NCBI GenBank assembly: GCA_049999765.1
Contig: JBNGIQ010009111.1
Coordinates: 1 to 29,279 of the forward strand
Reading direction: 5' to 3'
DNA length: 29,279 nucleotides
Source of the DNA: Phaeoceros laevis
Taxonomy: Eukaryota; Anthocerotophyta; Anthocerotopsida; Notothyladales
In this document: one piece after another, positions 1-11,720 of the stretch
How the letters are laid out: each line of letters starts with the position of its first letter
How positions within the stretch are numbered: position 1 is the stretch's first letter
The notes under the pieces: generated by a model
Databases searched by the model: none
The model's input: the letters and a program-made list of their open reading frames with translations, nothing else
What the model was told of the DNA's origin: nothing
Translations under genes and position numbers: made by a program

Positions 1-1456
1 TCACTTCTTGCTTTAATTTGATCCATCTTGCTTTTAGCAATCTTGCCTAGCAAGATTTGATTATTTCTTCTTATATCACCATATATGTGGCTTCTTGCCC
101 AACCAAATACCAGAAATGAACTTACTATTCTTCATTGCTCCCACATGGTGGTTGCTTATTAGCTTCATGCTACTTTCATCCACTATTATATCTGCGTGCG
201 ACAACTCACCCGGAAGTTGTTCTATACATCTAGTAAGGTTACTCACTCTAGTCTATATGGGGATTGCTAAAGTTTAGCAGTGTTGGAGCGCCAAGACCTG
301 TACTAGCATTGGATGAAACCTTGAGAGCATTACACAACTTACTTAACAGGTGAACATCTTGGCAAGTTCTCGTCGAGGCTCACGGCCGGTCGTCTCACCG
401 CTTTCAGGACACTCTCAGGAGTCATGCGCCATAGTTTTTCTCCATATTTGCAGCCCTTGGCTGCCCAACATAAAATGAGCTAGACAAGCATATGCCAGCA
501 GAATTAGTTGTGCCAGCACCACACCACGTCCTTCGTACCTTATATCTCCCAGTTCCTAAGCTCTTCAACAAAAACATTCGGCAACACTGGCTTCCCAAAA
601 AATTGCCGACGAGGTCCTAACTCAGTCTATTTTACAGAATAATTCGTGGACATTTCAGTCGACTAATGAATGTCGTAAATCCCAAGGGGGCGGAGAGAGG
701 GAGCTGACAACAGTGCTACCTATTGATATGATACATACAGTTACACTTAAGCGACTCAGGCTACAGGATATCGATAGGCTTACCAAAAGCTTCCCATGTC
801 TTGGAATACCCCACTAGCACAACCTGCTTGGCACAGTATTCCTCCATACATATTACAAGTCAGGTCAAGAGTCATTCTTGGGTTTCAGGAATGCTTGGTC
901 TCGGACCATCCATCTGCTCGCGTCCTCAGTTGCCCCACGATCAACCTCTCCACTGCAAGGGCAGCGAGTTACCCCCAAGAGTACTCATCGGCCAGCGATG
1001 GGAAGGGTGCTCCAAGATGCAAGTCAAAACAAGGTGCAATATGGGTGCTAGTGTGATCTCCATTATAGTACTCACTGCTGTGCTGGATAACATGCGCTCC
1101 TAAACCAGAGCTTAGTGGACTTCTGAGAGCATGTTAAATTACAAAGTCCCTCCACCGGCGGTCCTGCATAACTTTGAAGACCTGTCATGGAAGGTCACAA
1201 CCATGCCTGGGCCTTGATTAGAGTCTCTGGCCGCCATGCTCGTGCACATATTTAGACTAATGGCAGCGGCCTTCAGAAGTTTTATCCACAGATGCCATTG
1301 TATAAGTAGAGCCTTTTTGATCCCTGCACTCCGATAAGGCCATCCATCCATCCGACCATCCACGCATGCATCCATCCATTTCAGATTAGGGTGACAGTTT
1401 CTTACGCTTGAGAACATCAAGCAGAAGTTGACCTCGAACATCAGGATCTCACATCA
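1..1456. other. Left flank without a recognisable gene
   Basis: All open frames here are short (100 codons or fewer) and none has a protein pattern I recognise. The stretch next to 1456 is probably the 3' UTR and downstream region of the minus-strand FURRY-like gene. A CATC-type simple repeat lies near 1341-1379. No tRNA-like or transposon-like structure was seen. Confidence 0.5.
1341..1379. repeat. Imperfect (CATC)n microsatellite
   Basis: Units of catc repeat with a few interruptions (cgac, cacgcatg). It lies about 80-115 bases beyond the stop codon of the FURRY-like gene, so it may fall in its 3' UTR. Confidence 0.75.
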
Positions 1457-4400
1457 TCATCTTCTATGGTGCTGACCTGATGTACTTGCCTGTGGTCGTA
1501 CACTGTTCGCAACAAATGGCACTAACCTTTTGTAGTCCCTTTTCTTGCCAGCACCATAGGTATCTAGAACCCGTCCAAGTGCCAGATTCGTGTTTTGTCG
1601 AGCTGCTTCCCTTGATGGGAGCACCTCTGCTGAAGACCGTGATGCACTAGAGATAGGAGGCGGACCGCCAGAGCCTATCCATAGTTGAAGCTGACCACTC
1701 CGTGCTTTGAAAGAGCTCTGAGACACCAGTGTAGCAGCAGGCCTATCATCATCTCCACGTCTGACAGTACTATGACCATGAGAGGTTCCCGAACCATTTT
1801 CACCATTGTTTGCCTCAAGTGAGTCAACCTGAAAACTCCCAAGTGTACTTGCACTCTGCAGCACTGCTTCCAGGACGTTTAATGCTTCCCAGCACAGAGG
1901 GCTCTCCACAAGTTGAGACACAGCTGCGTAAACCTGTGGACTTTGAGCAGCATCTACAGGGGTGTGCTGGAGGAGAACCCTCAACATCAAAAGGATAATG
2001 CGCTGGTACTCCACTGGCCCCTTCTCTAAGAGCCGCAGTAAATGGCCAAAAGCCAAGGCAGAATGTCCAGGAAACCATTCTGCACAGAGCAATGGCGCAA
2101 CGGAGTCAAGTAGCACCTCCATAGTAGTGATGTAGCCTGCAGCATATGAAGCAAAAACTGCCGCCAGGTCATCAAGGTGCTTTGCTGCACAGGACTGCGA
2201 GATATTAGCAGACACAGATAATGCCTTCTGATACTGCTGATCAAATGGGGAGTCTGAACCTGGGATCCGAGGTGTCTGCTTCTTCAATAAGTGCAAGCAA
2301 AGCCACGGTAGCAATCCCACAATATGCATAAGCAAGCGGGTGTCAGAGTCACCAAAGATCCGGTCACATGAGTGCAAGGTTATCCGTGATAAAACATCAA
2401 TTGCTGATGCATGACTGACGCTGGAGAGGAGACCCTTCAGTACAAGAGGTTGTACTCCTTCAAAGACTGGTGCTTTTTCTGCTTCCAAACCAGCTTCACC
2501 AAACTGTCTACCCATATCTGTACCCTTGAAGTTCAAATTCTCAAAATCCCTAGGCTGCTGATTGTCCTCACAATCGTCCTTGGGCATATTGGAAAGCAAA
2601 ACATTATCAGTGGTCTGATCATTGAAGGGAAGCCTGTCCAGGACACGGGCAAGTAGTTCTAGCACTTGTGTGTACACATGCACGAAGTCCGTGTGCAACA
2701 TTGCCACGCAACCCCAAAACAGTTGAGGGTACAGAATCACTTTCTCTGGCTCCATGATTCCAACCATTACCTGCAGTGTTAGCAAGATCTCCATCACAAA
2801 CCCCAAAACATGTTGTGTGGGGTCGCAGAGACATCTGTGCAGGCATCGCAGCAATGACACACAGGTATCACTTGTTACACTGGGGCGCAGAGCACGGTAG
2901 ATTTGATGCGATCTGCATGCTAGATGCCGGCTGCTGGATTCCATGGCCCACTTCAGAGCTTCCTCGCCCCACCGCTCCCTCAAATCTCCTTGGAAAAAAA
3001 TTGCATCAACAACACTTAACACTAGAGCTGATAACAAGGATGAGCTTGGTAGGTCTGTCCGAGTCAGAGTCATATCCTCATTTTCCCACATCATACTGCT
3101 CTTTTTGGACTGAACGTACTTGATCAAGCTAACAACTTGCTGTTTGTACTCACCACCATCACCATGCTCTCCAACATCATACAGTTCAAGATGTCTCCCG
3201 GCAAGGGAATACAGAAGGTTCACCAACAACTGTTGGCAGTGCTCAAGAACAATATCCTCTGAACTGTCCATGGATACAAATGTCACATGAAATAATAACG
3301 GAAGATGCCCACGGAAGTCCTCATCATTCTCATAAGCTATCTCTGCAAGAAGAATGAGTGTTATGTCAGCTCGAGAGAGCCAATGATGATGGGTTTGCAA
3401 AGCTGTTTGTAACTCTCCTGGGTTCAGTACAGGGGTACTGGAGCGCATATCCTCACTTAGCACAGGTGTCTCACCAAAGTAATCACCACTATCACGAGAT
3501 AGATGCCGGCTCTTTAGACTACCTGTTGCACTTCTGACACCATGCAGTGGCCCTGACACACCAGTAATGTTCATTAAAGGACCAGAACCTGTGAAAAGCT
3601 GGCCAGAGCGACCTTGATGCAACTCCGCAAAAAGCTGTCCAGATCTACCTTGATGTAGCTGTGCCTGGTGTGGCTCAGCCAGGTTGTTCAAGGGACCAGA
3701 CATGCTTCGACCAGTTGCTGTCCGCCAACTCAAGTTACCACTCACATTTCGAATGGGTCCATCATGAGAGCTCCTCACCAGCAGGGGGGACATATGCATT
3801 GGTAGTTCCTGCGCCTGAGGGGGAACAGGTCCTTGCGAGAATTGTAATGGAGCATTGGCATCCTGTTCGAATCCTCCATTTGCCTGCCTCTTCAGCTGCT
3901 CTGGGTGTTCCTCCAGCATACGTTGTGCAAGCTCATACACCAAATGGTCGATTGTCTGCTGAGGTGAGTTACGAGCAAGATAGAGACTTATCCGCTTAGC
4001 TACAGAAAAGTATGTCGCAAAGGCCCCACTGATTTCAGCAGATGCATTGGAATCACAGTCTTCGATACCCTTCGATATCAAGAAATCAAGAACAGGTATG
4101 ATATTCCGCCATTTCTTGGCAATGGTACTCCAAAGCTTCTCAATTTCATCAGGAAACTGGTCACCATGCCGCCAAGTGACGTAGTACAAACTTTTAAGAA
4201 GCCGTTCACTCCACCCATCCTCCCAAAGAGCTACAAAATTAAGGTTCTCTATCCAGGGTGCCATGCATGTAAGCACTTGGTGTTGTGCAATTATGTCCAC
4301 AGAGTCCAGCTGTCTCTGCATGATCTCCTCACATAACCACTCACTGAGTTCAGGATGCTCTTTTGCCAGCTTGGCAGACAGTTGATACTGGAACTGCTGG

Positions 4401-7400
4401 TATGAATCAGGGAGGCTCCCAACAACTGTTGCGTTGTACCTGCCAGCTCCTTCACCTTCTTCTGCCCATTCTCTTATTGAAAGAGTTTCCAGCATCTGCA
4501 AAGCATCATCTCTTATTTGTCGGGACTGGTCAACGACTTTATAGAGTATGAGGCTTAGCAGTCTCTGTATTTCACACTTAGGGACTTCATGGCGCATGTA
4601 TACTTCAGCTAGCACAGTGAAATACCCATCTGCAATTGACGGATCTGATGAGTAACACTGCAAATACCGATGCATCTCGTTAGTAATGCTGAACAATTTT
4701 AACATACTATTTTCGACCCAAAACAATCGACATGAATTTGCACACAGCAAAGGCGGCATAAGCCGCTCTCCACCTACCTGATCAATGCAAGCAGGAAACA
4801 GGTCCAGGTTACTCCGAAGCAGGTTCATCAGGGCAGTCTTGGCTAATGAGACCCGAGAAGCGCTGCCACGATGCCTATCCCTGTTTCCACCATACCTCAG
4901 ATCTGGTATTCCAAGCTTAGAATGTGGTGACACCATTCGTGAATCAGCAGGAGAATATCCAATGGGCATCCTTTGGGCAGGTTCAAGAAAAAGACCGTTG
5001 ATCCAGGATACAATGCGACCACTCATTTTCCTCACACTGTCATCAAAGCATGGACCATACAGAAGGGCTGCCATAGCATTCATAGCCACCCACTGGATGA
5101 CCTCAACCCGCTCATTGATTTCTTTCTCCAAGCTGATTTTCTCCATGGAGTCCTTGGTCCGTGTGCTCAAGGAGGACTTGTACTTTTCAATTTCTCGTCG
5201 GTAGTCACTCAAACTATCTTGACCCCATGGACTTGTTGTGTCATCCGACCATGAGGACAACAGATCAAATAGTTTCTTCCTTGTACGAGGATCGAACCTC
5301 TCGGAATTGCACTTGACCAACTCAGCTGATAAAGACCGCAAAACGCAGCCTAGTGAATATCTAAGGGGTTGCACTTCCTGAAAAAATTCAGTAGTCGATG
5401 AAGAGATGTGCCTCACTGTGTCCTCAATAAATTTGACAAAATGCAGGCGCAACACAGGCTTCCGGCTAAGGGTGCCCGGCCACACATGCTCAGCAACCAT
5501 TCGATATACGTCGGCAACATGTACATGAATATCTCTCCGGCGAACTTTTTGGCTCTGGCAAATCAGTTCTCACATTAGCATCAATTTCCTGTCAGCCTTT
5601 ACTAACTTCACAACTTGTGAGGTTGGCAACTACACACCTTCCACTTAGGCCGATTCTCCATTTCAGATGTTACTTCCTCTAAAACTAGACTCAGCTCATT
5701 GAACATCAACTCTGAAACGCCCAAGTGTGAGTGTCCAAGAGCAAGAGTTGCAGCATACTGCAAAAGATAACAAGCGTTAGATTGAAGCTAGAATAAGCAG
5801 AACTCTGGATACTCAAGAGGCGAAGGTGAGGATGCAGGTAGGACTGTCTTACTGCTTGATTTTCAGACCCTGCTCTCAGAAACGGAAAGATAAGGCGCAA
5901 AAGTTCCTTGACTGACCCTGCACCACCATCTTGTGCATTTTCTGGAGGACAAGAACAAGCAAACATGGAGTACATGTGCCACTGGTCCAACTTGCTATCT
6001 ACGTCGTGTGATTTTCCAGCTTTTCCACCAAAATCACTAGGAGTAATATGTGACAACCTATTCACAACCTCCAGCCTGCAAAGATAGAACGGTTGATGGA
6101 CACTCAGAACAAACAGTATGAGACAGGAGTAGTCCCACCAAAATGATGACACAAAACAGTCGAGTCGGTTTGGCATGTACCTTGCCCCATAAATGACATC
6201 AGGACGACATAAGCCAGCCACGTAAGTCACAAATCCACTTAAACAGCGAGCCCATCTGCTCCTGTCCAGGCCCTCAAGAACTGATTGTAAGGTAACTTCT
6301 GCTGGGACAGAATCCCACTCCCTCCTCAAATCATACCACCGCCCAAAATCCCAATAACAGCTTTGCACAATGTCATCCTGCCATAGAACTAAAAATGTTA
6401 AAGAAAGTATAGAAAGTGCTAGCGAACTCTTGATTTGACATGCAAAATAGAGATGAAAGTTACCCCTGTTTCTTCAAACACATCAATGACAAAAGGCGTC
6501 CCTACTTCCATTTGCAACTTGGCAAACTCTTGGTCCTTGGTGGATAATCTTGTTATGTCATTCTGCAGCTCTCTGACACTTCGCAGAAGCTCAAGGGCTG
6601 TGTATCGGATCTGAACATCTACCGAGCACAAAAAAATAAGCCCCACAGCATCCATGCCTGAAGGATCAAAAGCGTTGCTTTGCTCACTGCGAGACCCTGT
6701 GGATGAGCGAGATGCTGCTCCCTGTTTAGTGGTCTCATCACTACTTAGAGTTTCCACATGTTTCTCATCATGCAGACAAGTCCTCCAAACCTGTAGTAGT
6801 TGCACCAAACGACCCAGCGAAGTGTTGATAAGCAGAGGGTAATCATCTGGAATTCTCAGAGTAATATTTGCCATTCCTCGCATCACAGAAAATCGAAGTT
6901 GTGGAAAATCACGAACTGTCCTGTATAGCACTTGTACAGCTTCCTCACGAACCCCAGGCTCTATACTAAAAGCATACATTGGTATCTTATCAGGCATGTC
7001 ATCATTTCGCCATTGCTCTGGGACAAGATGAGGTGCACACTTCAGGGCCCACTGAAAAAGAAGCCAGCCTTGAGCCTTCTCTTTAGCCATAGGTTCTGCA
7101 AGACGGCAGAACCAAAGTTTAAAGAACGTCACAAATATGGACATGAACTGGTAGTGACAACAATTAGCCAGCACATGAGGGAGATACCAGTGGCTGTTTT
7201 TGAAGTTGTGAGAAGAGCACCCCCAAATGAGCTGTTGCATGCCCTTAAAATGGAGCCCAGTGCAGCCCTGACCTTTGGAATGTACCGACTGATATCGTGT
7301 GTAGGCACATCTACTAGACCAGCAGCCGCTGCATCAGGATGTAGAGGAGATGCCGAAGCTGGTGAAGGAGCTGCTGTTCCCCATGAAGGCGCAGTGGCTG

Positions 7401-9574
7401 AACCATCTTCAAAGCTATCTGTCCCAAACTGAAGTAAAGAACGCGAGGACACAACAGCTAAAAGAGCTCTAATTCCAATGACCTTTGCCTCACTTGGGTT
7501 ATCTGCCTGTAAAAGTTCCAAAATCATATGATTCATGCAGAAGTCAAGGTTGCTCTCGGCTACTGTTACACAGAAGTCCACTAGCTTGTCATGCTGGAGG
7601 TCCAAAGTCAAAGATCCCTTCTTCAGGTTAGCCAGCAGTTGTGTAGAAATTCCATGCAGGTATACCCATACACGATTCCTCTGGTGATTGTCTGCATAAA
7701 CTTTCAAGTAGAATCGCAGAATGCGATGCAGACATTCCAAGGCCATTGATCTAAAGTTCTTTTCCTGTTGCATACATAACTTCGTTAGTGCATCATGGAA
7801 ACAACTCAGCAATGCCTGCCCTCAGTGGTAAAACTATCCATACTAAAGTCACGAAGGATGGCCATACATTCATGGCCACAGCAAGTCGCAAAGCTTGAAT
7901 GACAATCCTGCTGCTCTTCCACTTACTTTCAGCAACTTGTAAAGCATATCTAGGTGAGGGCCGAGATTTGAGCTGAAAATTTGTGGCTCACCGAGACAAA
8001 GGAGCAGGGTCACCAAGGGATATCCCACCTGCAAATCAATCACTGTGCTGATTAGATTCCAACCTTCAATGGGCAGTTAAATGCATGGAAGTAATAAACC
8101 TGGATTTTTTGTTGCCAAGGGCTGCAGCTAGTAGCTTGCAAAGAAAGTAGCAACCTGTTCAATGTACTCGGCACCAATGCAAAGCAGACAAACAGCCTCA
8201 TGCAACCATGTGCAGTAATAGCACGCGCCAATTCATAAGCCTTGCATGAAGTCCGCAACTTACAATAATGTGTTTGCTCTGTTTGTCCATCCAGTGAACC
8301 ACCTGAAGACGAATGCGAGACACCGCTTCATACCACAACGTCAATGCCTGGTCAACACCAGAGGGAGGCCAAAGACCTTTTCCCCCATCAGCTAATGGTG
8401 CCAGTATGCTAGACAGCATGCTGCACAAAGCATGGTGGAGTTCACGTTTCTTCTTCACTGGCACCCGATTCAATGGATTGGCTTTTGCAATAAAATCAGT
8501 TGAGGCATTTAACCCACCTAATGTGGTAACCTGAAAAGAGGAGCACAAGTTGGCACTTTAACGGCAACACTCAGAGTTCACACATGATTAACCAATGAAT
8601 TTTCAACCTGTTACAAGCTCTAGCAGGACTTGAGATAGTACCCCAAGCTTGAAGTACCGCATGCCATGAATGATATTAATGGTTTCAGCTCTTGAAACCC
8701 CAGTGTCTATTCGGGTCCGAGAGTTTAGGCCAGTAAAGAACCTCTCAGAAACTGAACTGAACCTGGGACCAGACAATATCACCGGAATGAGATGATCAGC
8801 TAAAATCTTCTACAGTGGTAAAGATGACATCGATATTGCAAACAAACTACAATACCACACTTTCCTAGGAAGGTTGTGCAATGCTCAAAGGCGTATACAT
8901 CGTGCAACAGACTTTCACCAAGAAGCTCCATCCCTAATAGTGTTAAGACTACTTTGTCCTGTACTTGTATGATCACTACCTTCTTCTGGAAAGAGCCCCA
9001 AGCAGCTGAGCTACCAGGTCCAGAAGGAGACCACGAAGGTCCACAAGGGAAGGGTAATCCAGCTGACTAACAATTCTGCACAATGAACACCAAACACAAG
9101 TTAAAGGTGTAAACTGAAGATTGCCGCTTTGACAATAACCAGATGAATAATGAGTAGCAGCTACAAACTCGAACATGTCAAGGAACATGTAGCAAAGATA
9201 AATTAATTTCGGAAATGGCATTCATTTTTGCAATGCAAGATCCTACTTAGGAGAAGCCTGGCTCTCTATGGACAATAGAAATCAAAGTGCTAGCAAAAAT
9301 ACCTGTCTGCATTTATTAGCCAGTCGAACACAAAATCCTCCAGCCCCATCCAATATCTCTCTGCGCATTACAGCAATCGAAGATGTACTTAAGTCCTTCA
9401 AGAACTAACAATCTTGTCTACAAACAAGAAGGGATTACTGACTAATCACAGCTTCACACAACCCGATTGTGAGACAGGCTAGAAAGCACAAGGAACGGGT
9501 GCGGATTGAGGAGCAGCATCCTACCGGTGAGAACCTCTGGTGGACAGGAATCAACGAACCGTATGCAAGCAGAA
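1457..9574 (-). CDS. FURRY-like cell morphogenesis protein (MOR2/PAG1 family), 5' end unresolved
   Basis: Very large ARM/HEAT-repeat scaffold. Family members (animal Furry, yeast Tao3/Pag1, plant homologues) act with NDR kinases and Mob proteins in polarised growth. Exons I can join in frame: 9574-9525, 9360-9303, 9075-8980, 8762-8642, 8530-8264, 8028-7927, 7764-7188, 7095-6464, 6377-6181, 6075-5853, 5757-5638 and 5554-1457. All introns are GT-AG (83-235 nt) and every phase matches, giving about 2,180 residues. Blocks typical of the plant family include [115 protein letters not shown] and [14 protein letters not shown]. The last exon is 4.1 kb without an intron and ends at TGA 1457-1459. The conserved first ~100 residues were not found upstream of 9574; the acceptor at 9575 (AAG) and its partner donor are tentative. 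The body looks intact and under selection. Confidence 0.93.
3594..3665 (-). repeat. 36-bp tandem duplication inside the FURRY-like coding exon
   Basis: Two adjacent 36-bp units (3594-3629 and 3630-3665) encode the 12-residue repeat [10 protein letters not shown] plus two variable residues. The reading frame is kept. The duplication sits in a low-complexity Ser/Gly/Arg-rich linker that probably joins helical-repeat blocks. Confidence 0.85.
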
Positions 9575-10064
9575 CTTCGGCATCATGGTTGACACCATCA
9601 CCAGTGCTTCGGGGAGCTCCTAGAATCGATCCTCTGCACAAACATGTCAAAACACAGGTCAGAAAGATCAGTATCCATCTGCAACTCAACTTCTCCGCCT
9701 CCATTACTCTAATGAAGGGCGTGGTCAAGAAAGCGTGAGAATTAGGATACTGCGGCAACCTTCTAGATCTGACATCCAAGGTTGCAACAAACTTGGAGCT
9801 TTGCCTGCTGATCAATACCAGGCAACGAAATCTTGAAAGATCGAGAGAAACTTTGCTCTGACGAATGCTTCCAAATGACAGAGACGTGTCCATAAACCTC
9901 AACTATTCACGTTTGTATCAGTCCCTTTCGCCCTGTGGGCCTACTCGAGCTACTCATTACCTACTCACACTTTCAACGAAAGTTTCAGGGTTGCTTCGGT
10001 TGTGGAGGTACTGATTGGTACTGATCTGACTCTAGTCTGAGTCTAGTCTAATAGTCGGTCATCC

Positions 10065-10456
10065 GCTCAGAAGGTGGACGGCAAGGCAATCAAAGCTCGA
10101 ACGCGGGTTGAGGCGGCAGAATCGGTCACCCCTCGGATTGTAGGCATACAGTAACCTTCTGATCCAGTTTTCCACATCAGTTTGAACTTCGAACTTGGTG
10201 CCGCATACATCAGTTCAAACTACGTAGTAGACTACAATACAGTGTACAGTGTACAGGACAACAACGAGAAGGACTTAAACTCCCTTGCGCTTGCCAGCAT
10301 GACCACGACTATACTCTCTCCTGGAGCTATCCCGACCCCGCGCGTGACCACCGCCAGGCAGTAAGGACAAGGTCCGAAGGAGAGGGCAGGGGAGATGCGG
10401 ATAGAAGACATGCAGAATGTCTTCTTCTCGAACTTGCCGCCGTCCACCTTCTGAGC
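10065..10456. repeat. Perfect 18-bp inverted repeat enclosing about 356 bp
   Basis: The arm gctcagaaggtggacggc at 10065-10082 recurs exactly as its reverse complement at 10439-10456. The pair lies wholly in the region between the divergent FURRY-like and Agenet genes. It could be the ends of a small non-autonomous element or a foldback structure. I saw no target-site duplication that would settle this. Confidence 0.7.
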
Positions 10457-10495
10457 CTTGTTTGTCGTTCCACCTTCCGAGCCTTGTTTGTCGTT
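10444..10495. repeat. 26-bp tandem repeat, two copies
   Basis: Units at 10444-10469 and 10470-10495 differ by one base (t to c at the ninth position). The repeat lies 85-137 bases upstream of the Agenet start codon, so it is in the promoter or 5' UTR. It overlaps the right arm of the 18-bp inverted repeat. Confidence 0.85.
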
Positions 10496-10580
10496 CCGTG
10501 TCGAGTGCTGGTCGGGGACTTCTCCTTCCAGTTGAAGGTCCTCCTAGCGCATTCACAGAGGAGTCCTGTCCATTGAAAAA

Positions 10581-11720
10581 ATGCGCGCAAGCATGAAGAT
10601 CGGTCAGGATGTGGAAGTTCTTTCACATACGGAAGGCTATAGAGGCGGCTACTTCAGGTGTAAGATCCATGACCTGAAGTACGCACGGAACAATCGTCTT
10701 TCGCTGTACGTAGAGTACATCGATTTCCCTGATCAAGGTGTGTCAGCTGTTCTTTTGACAGTGTCATGAATCCTGCTGAACAGTTGCCCATCTTCTGAGA
10801 GCGTTGGTGCTGCTGCAGAGTTTGAATGGATGCAAGTGCTCCAAAGCATTCCAAAGCACCCGAGGAAAGGAACAGTTTTGATGGTCAGACCATTGCCGCC
10901 TAGGATTGTCTCCAGAGAAGAGCTCCACCAAATTTCTGGTTCTACAATTGTGGCAATTGTGAGTGGGAGACCCTGGGAGCGGAGAGAGCGCGTTGAGTGG
11001 CCGGAAAACGACGTATGGTGGAAGGCAAAAGTCCAGGGAATCCGCGAGGACGGATTTGTGGAGGTGCAACAACACAAGCCACCTAAGGGCGAAAGGCGCG
11101 AAGGGGACCGCCATTTTGTCAACCCGCGCCTTCTCCGTCCCGCTTTCAGTTGGACTGAGGCAGCCGGGTGGACTGCAGACCCCCGACGGGTTACTTTTCT
11201 CAACTTGCCTGAGGTGCTGGTATCTGACACCAGCATGGGTGAGGAGCCAGAACCAACAAGCACGACAAATGCTAAGGCATCAACCTGTCTATTGGAGGAC
11301 ACCAAGGTGGTGAACAATGTGGGTGTTATGGATGGCACCAGGACTACGACAAGCTGCACAAAGGAGATCAACAACCTGGGCCTACAACAATGCAACAGGA
11401 TCAGTGACACGGAAGAGGTATGCAATGTGAAGGGCACTGATGGTGAGCAACAAATCGAAGCAGCCACTGTGCTGGCTACCTCTCTGTATAGAGATAGGGT
11501 CCTACCTAATTGTGACAAACAAACTACTCGGGGCGTGACAGTTCAGGTCGAGCAAGATAACAGTGCCTGGCAGGTGATTTGTGTGAATCACGATAGGCAG
11601 GGTTACAACCATGACTATTATCTAGGGTACTGCAGAAGTTTGGAGGCGGCCAATGCAGCTAGAGATGCAGTGAAAGCTCTCCTGCAGAGAGATGGTCTGT
11701 CTGTTGATGCTCACACCTAG
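10581..11720 (+). CDS. Agenet/Tudor-like domain protein with AP2-like C-terminal segment
   Basis: Two exons, 10581-10737 and 10819-11720, joined through a GT-AG intron of 81 nt (codon G|AG), give 352 residues. The first Agenet/Tudor-like unit is about residues 6-52 (GQDVEVLSHTEGYRGGYFRC ... YVEYIDF). A second is about residues 73-160 (WPENDVWWKAKVQGI ... FVNPRLLRP). Agenet domains are plant Tudor-family folds found in proteins that read modified histones or link chromatin and RNA; the function of this one is inferred only at that level. Residues ~165-300 are polar and probably disordered. The last 50 residues (from WQVICVN through YYLGYCRSLEAANAARDAV) resemble the three-strand/helix pattern of AP2-type DNA-binding domains, which is tentative. 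The start ATG was chosen because it opens directly before the first Agenet unit; a second ATG lies four codons on. The stop overlaps an antisense LRR remnant. Confidence 0.8.

Larger units (their letters stand above)
9575..10580. promoter_or_regulatory. Head-to-head intergenic region between FURRY-like and Agenet genes
   Basis: The two flanking genes point away from each other, so this kilobase should hold both promoters, both 5' UTRs and probably the missing first exon(s) of the FURRY-like gene. I read the minus strand in all three frames and found nothing like the expected N-terminal block. Several frames have early stops. The region holds an 18-bp inverted repeat, a 26-bp tandem repeat and a cluster of tctagtc motifs near 10030-10051. 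No clear TATA element was identified. Confidence 0.5.

Noticed and set aside
9815-9900. Candidate earlier FURRY exon ending at a GT at 9818 (reads ...FQDFVAC, phase fits)
   Set aside because: The phase fits, but similarity to the expected block is weak, there is a TGA upstream and no start codon.
9435-9902. 155-codon minus-strand open frame
   Set aside because: It overlaps a FURRY-like exon (9574-9525) in the wrong frame; the family match is in another frame, so this is a shadow.
10021-10060. tctagtc motifs matching the ctagactagt cluster at 24223-24270
   Set aside because: Shared match is only about nine bases and likely chance in AT/CT-rich sequence.
10733-11518. 261-codon minus-strand frame opposite the Agenet gene
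   Set aside because: It is antisense to a well-supported coding exon and has no recognisable pattern.
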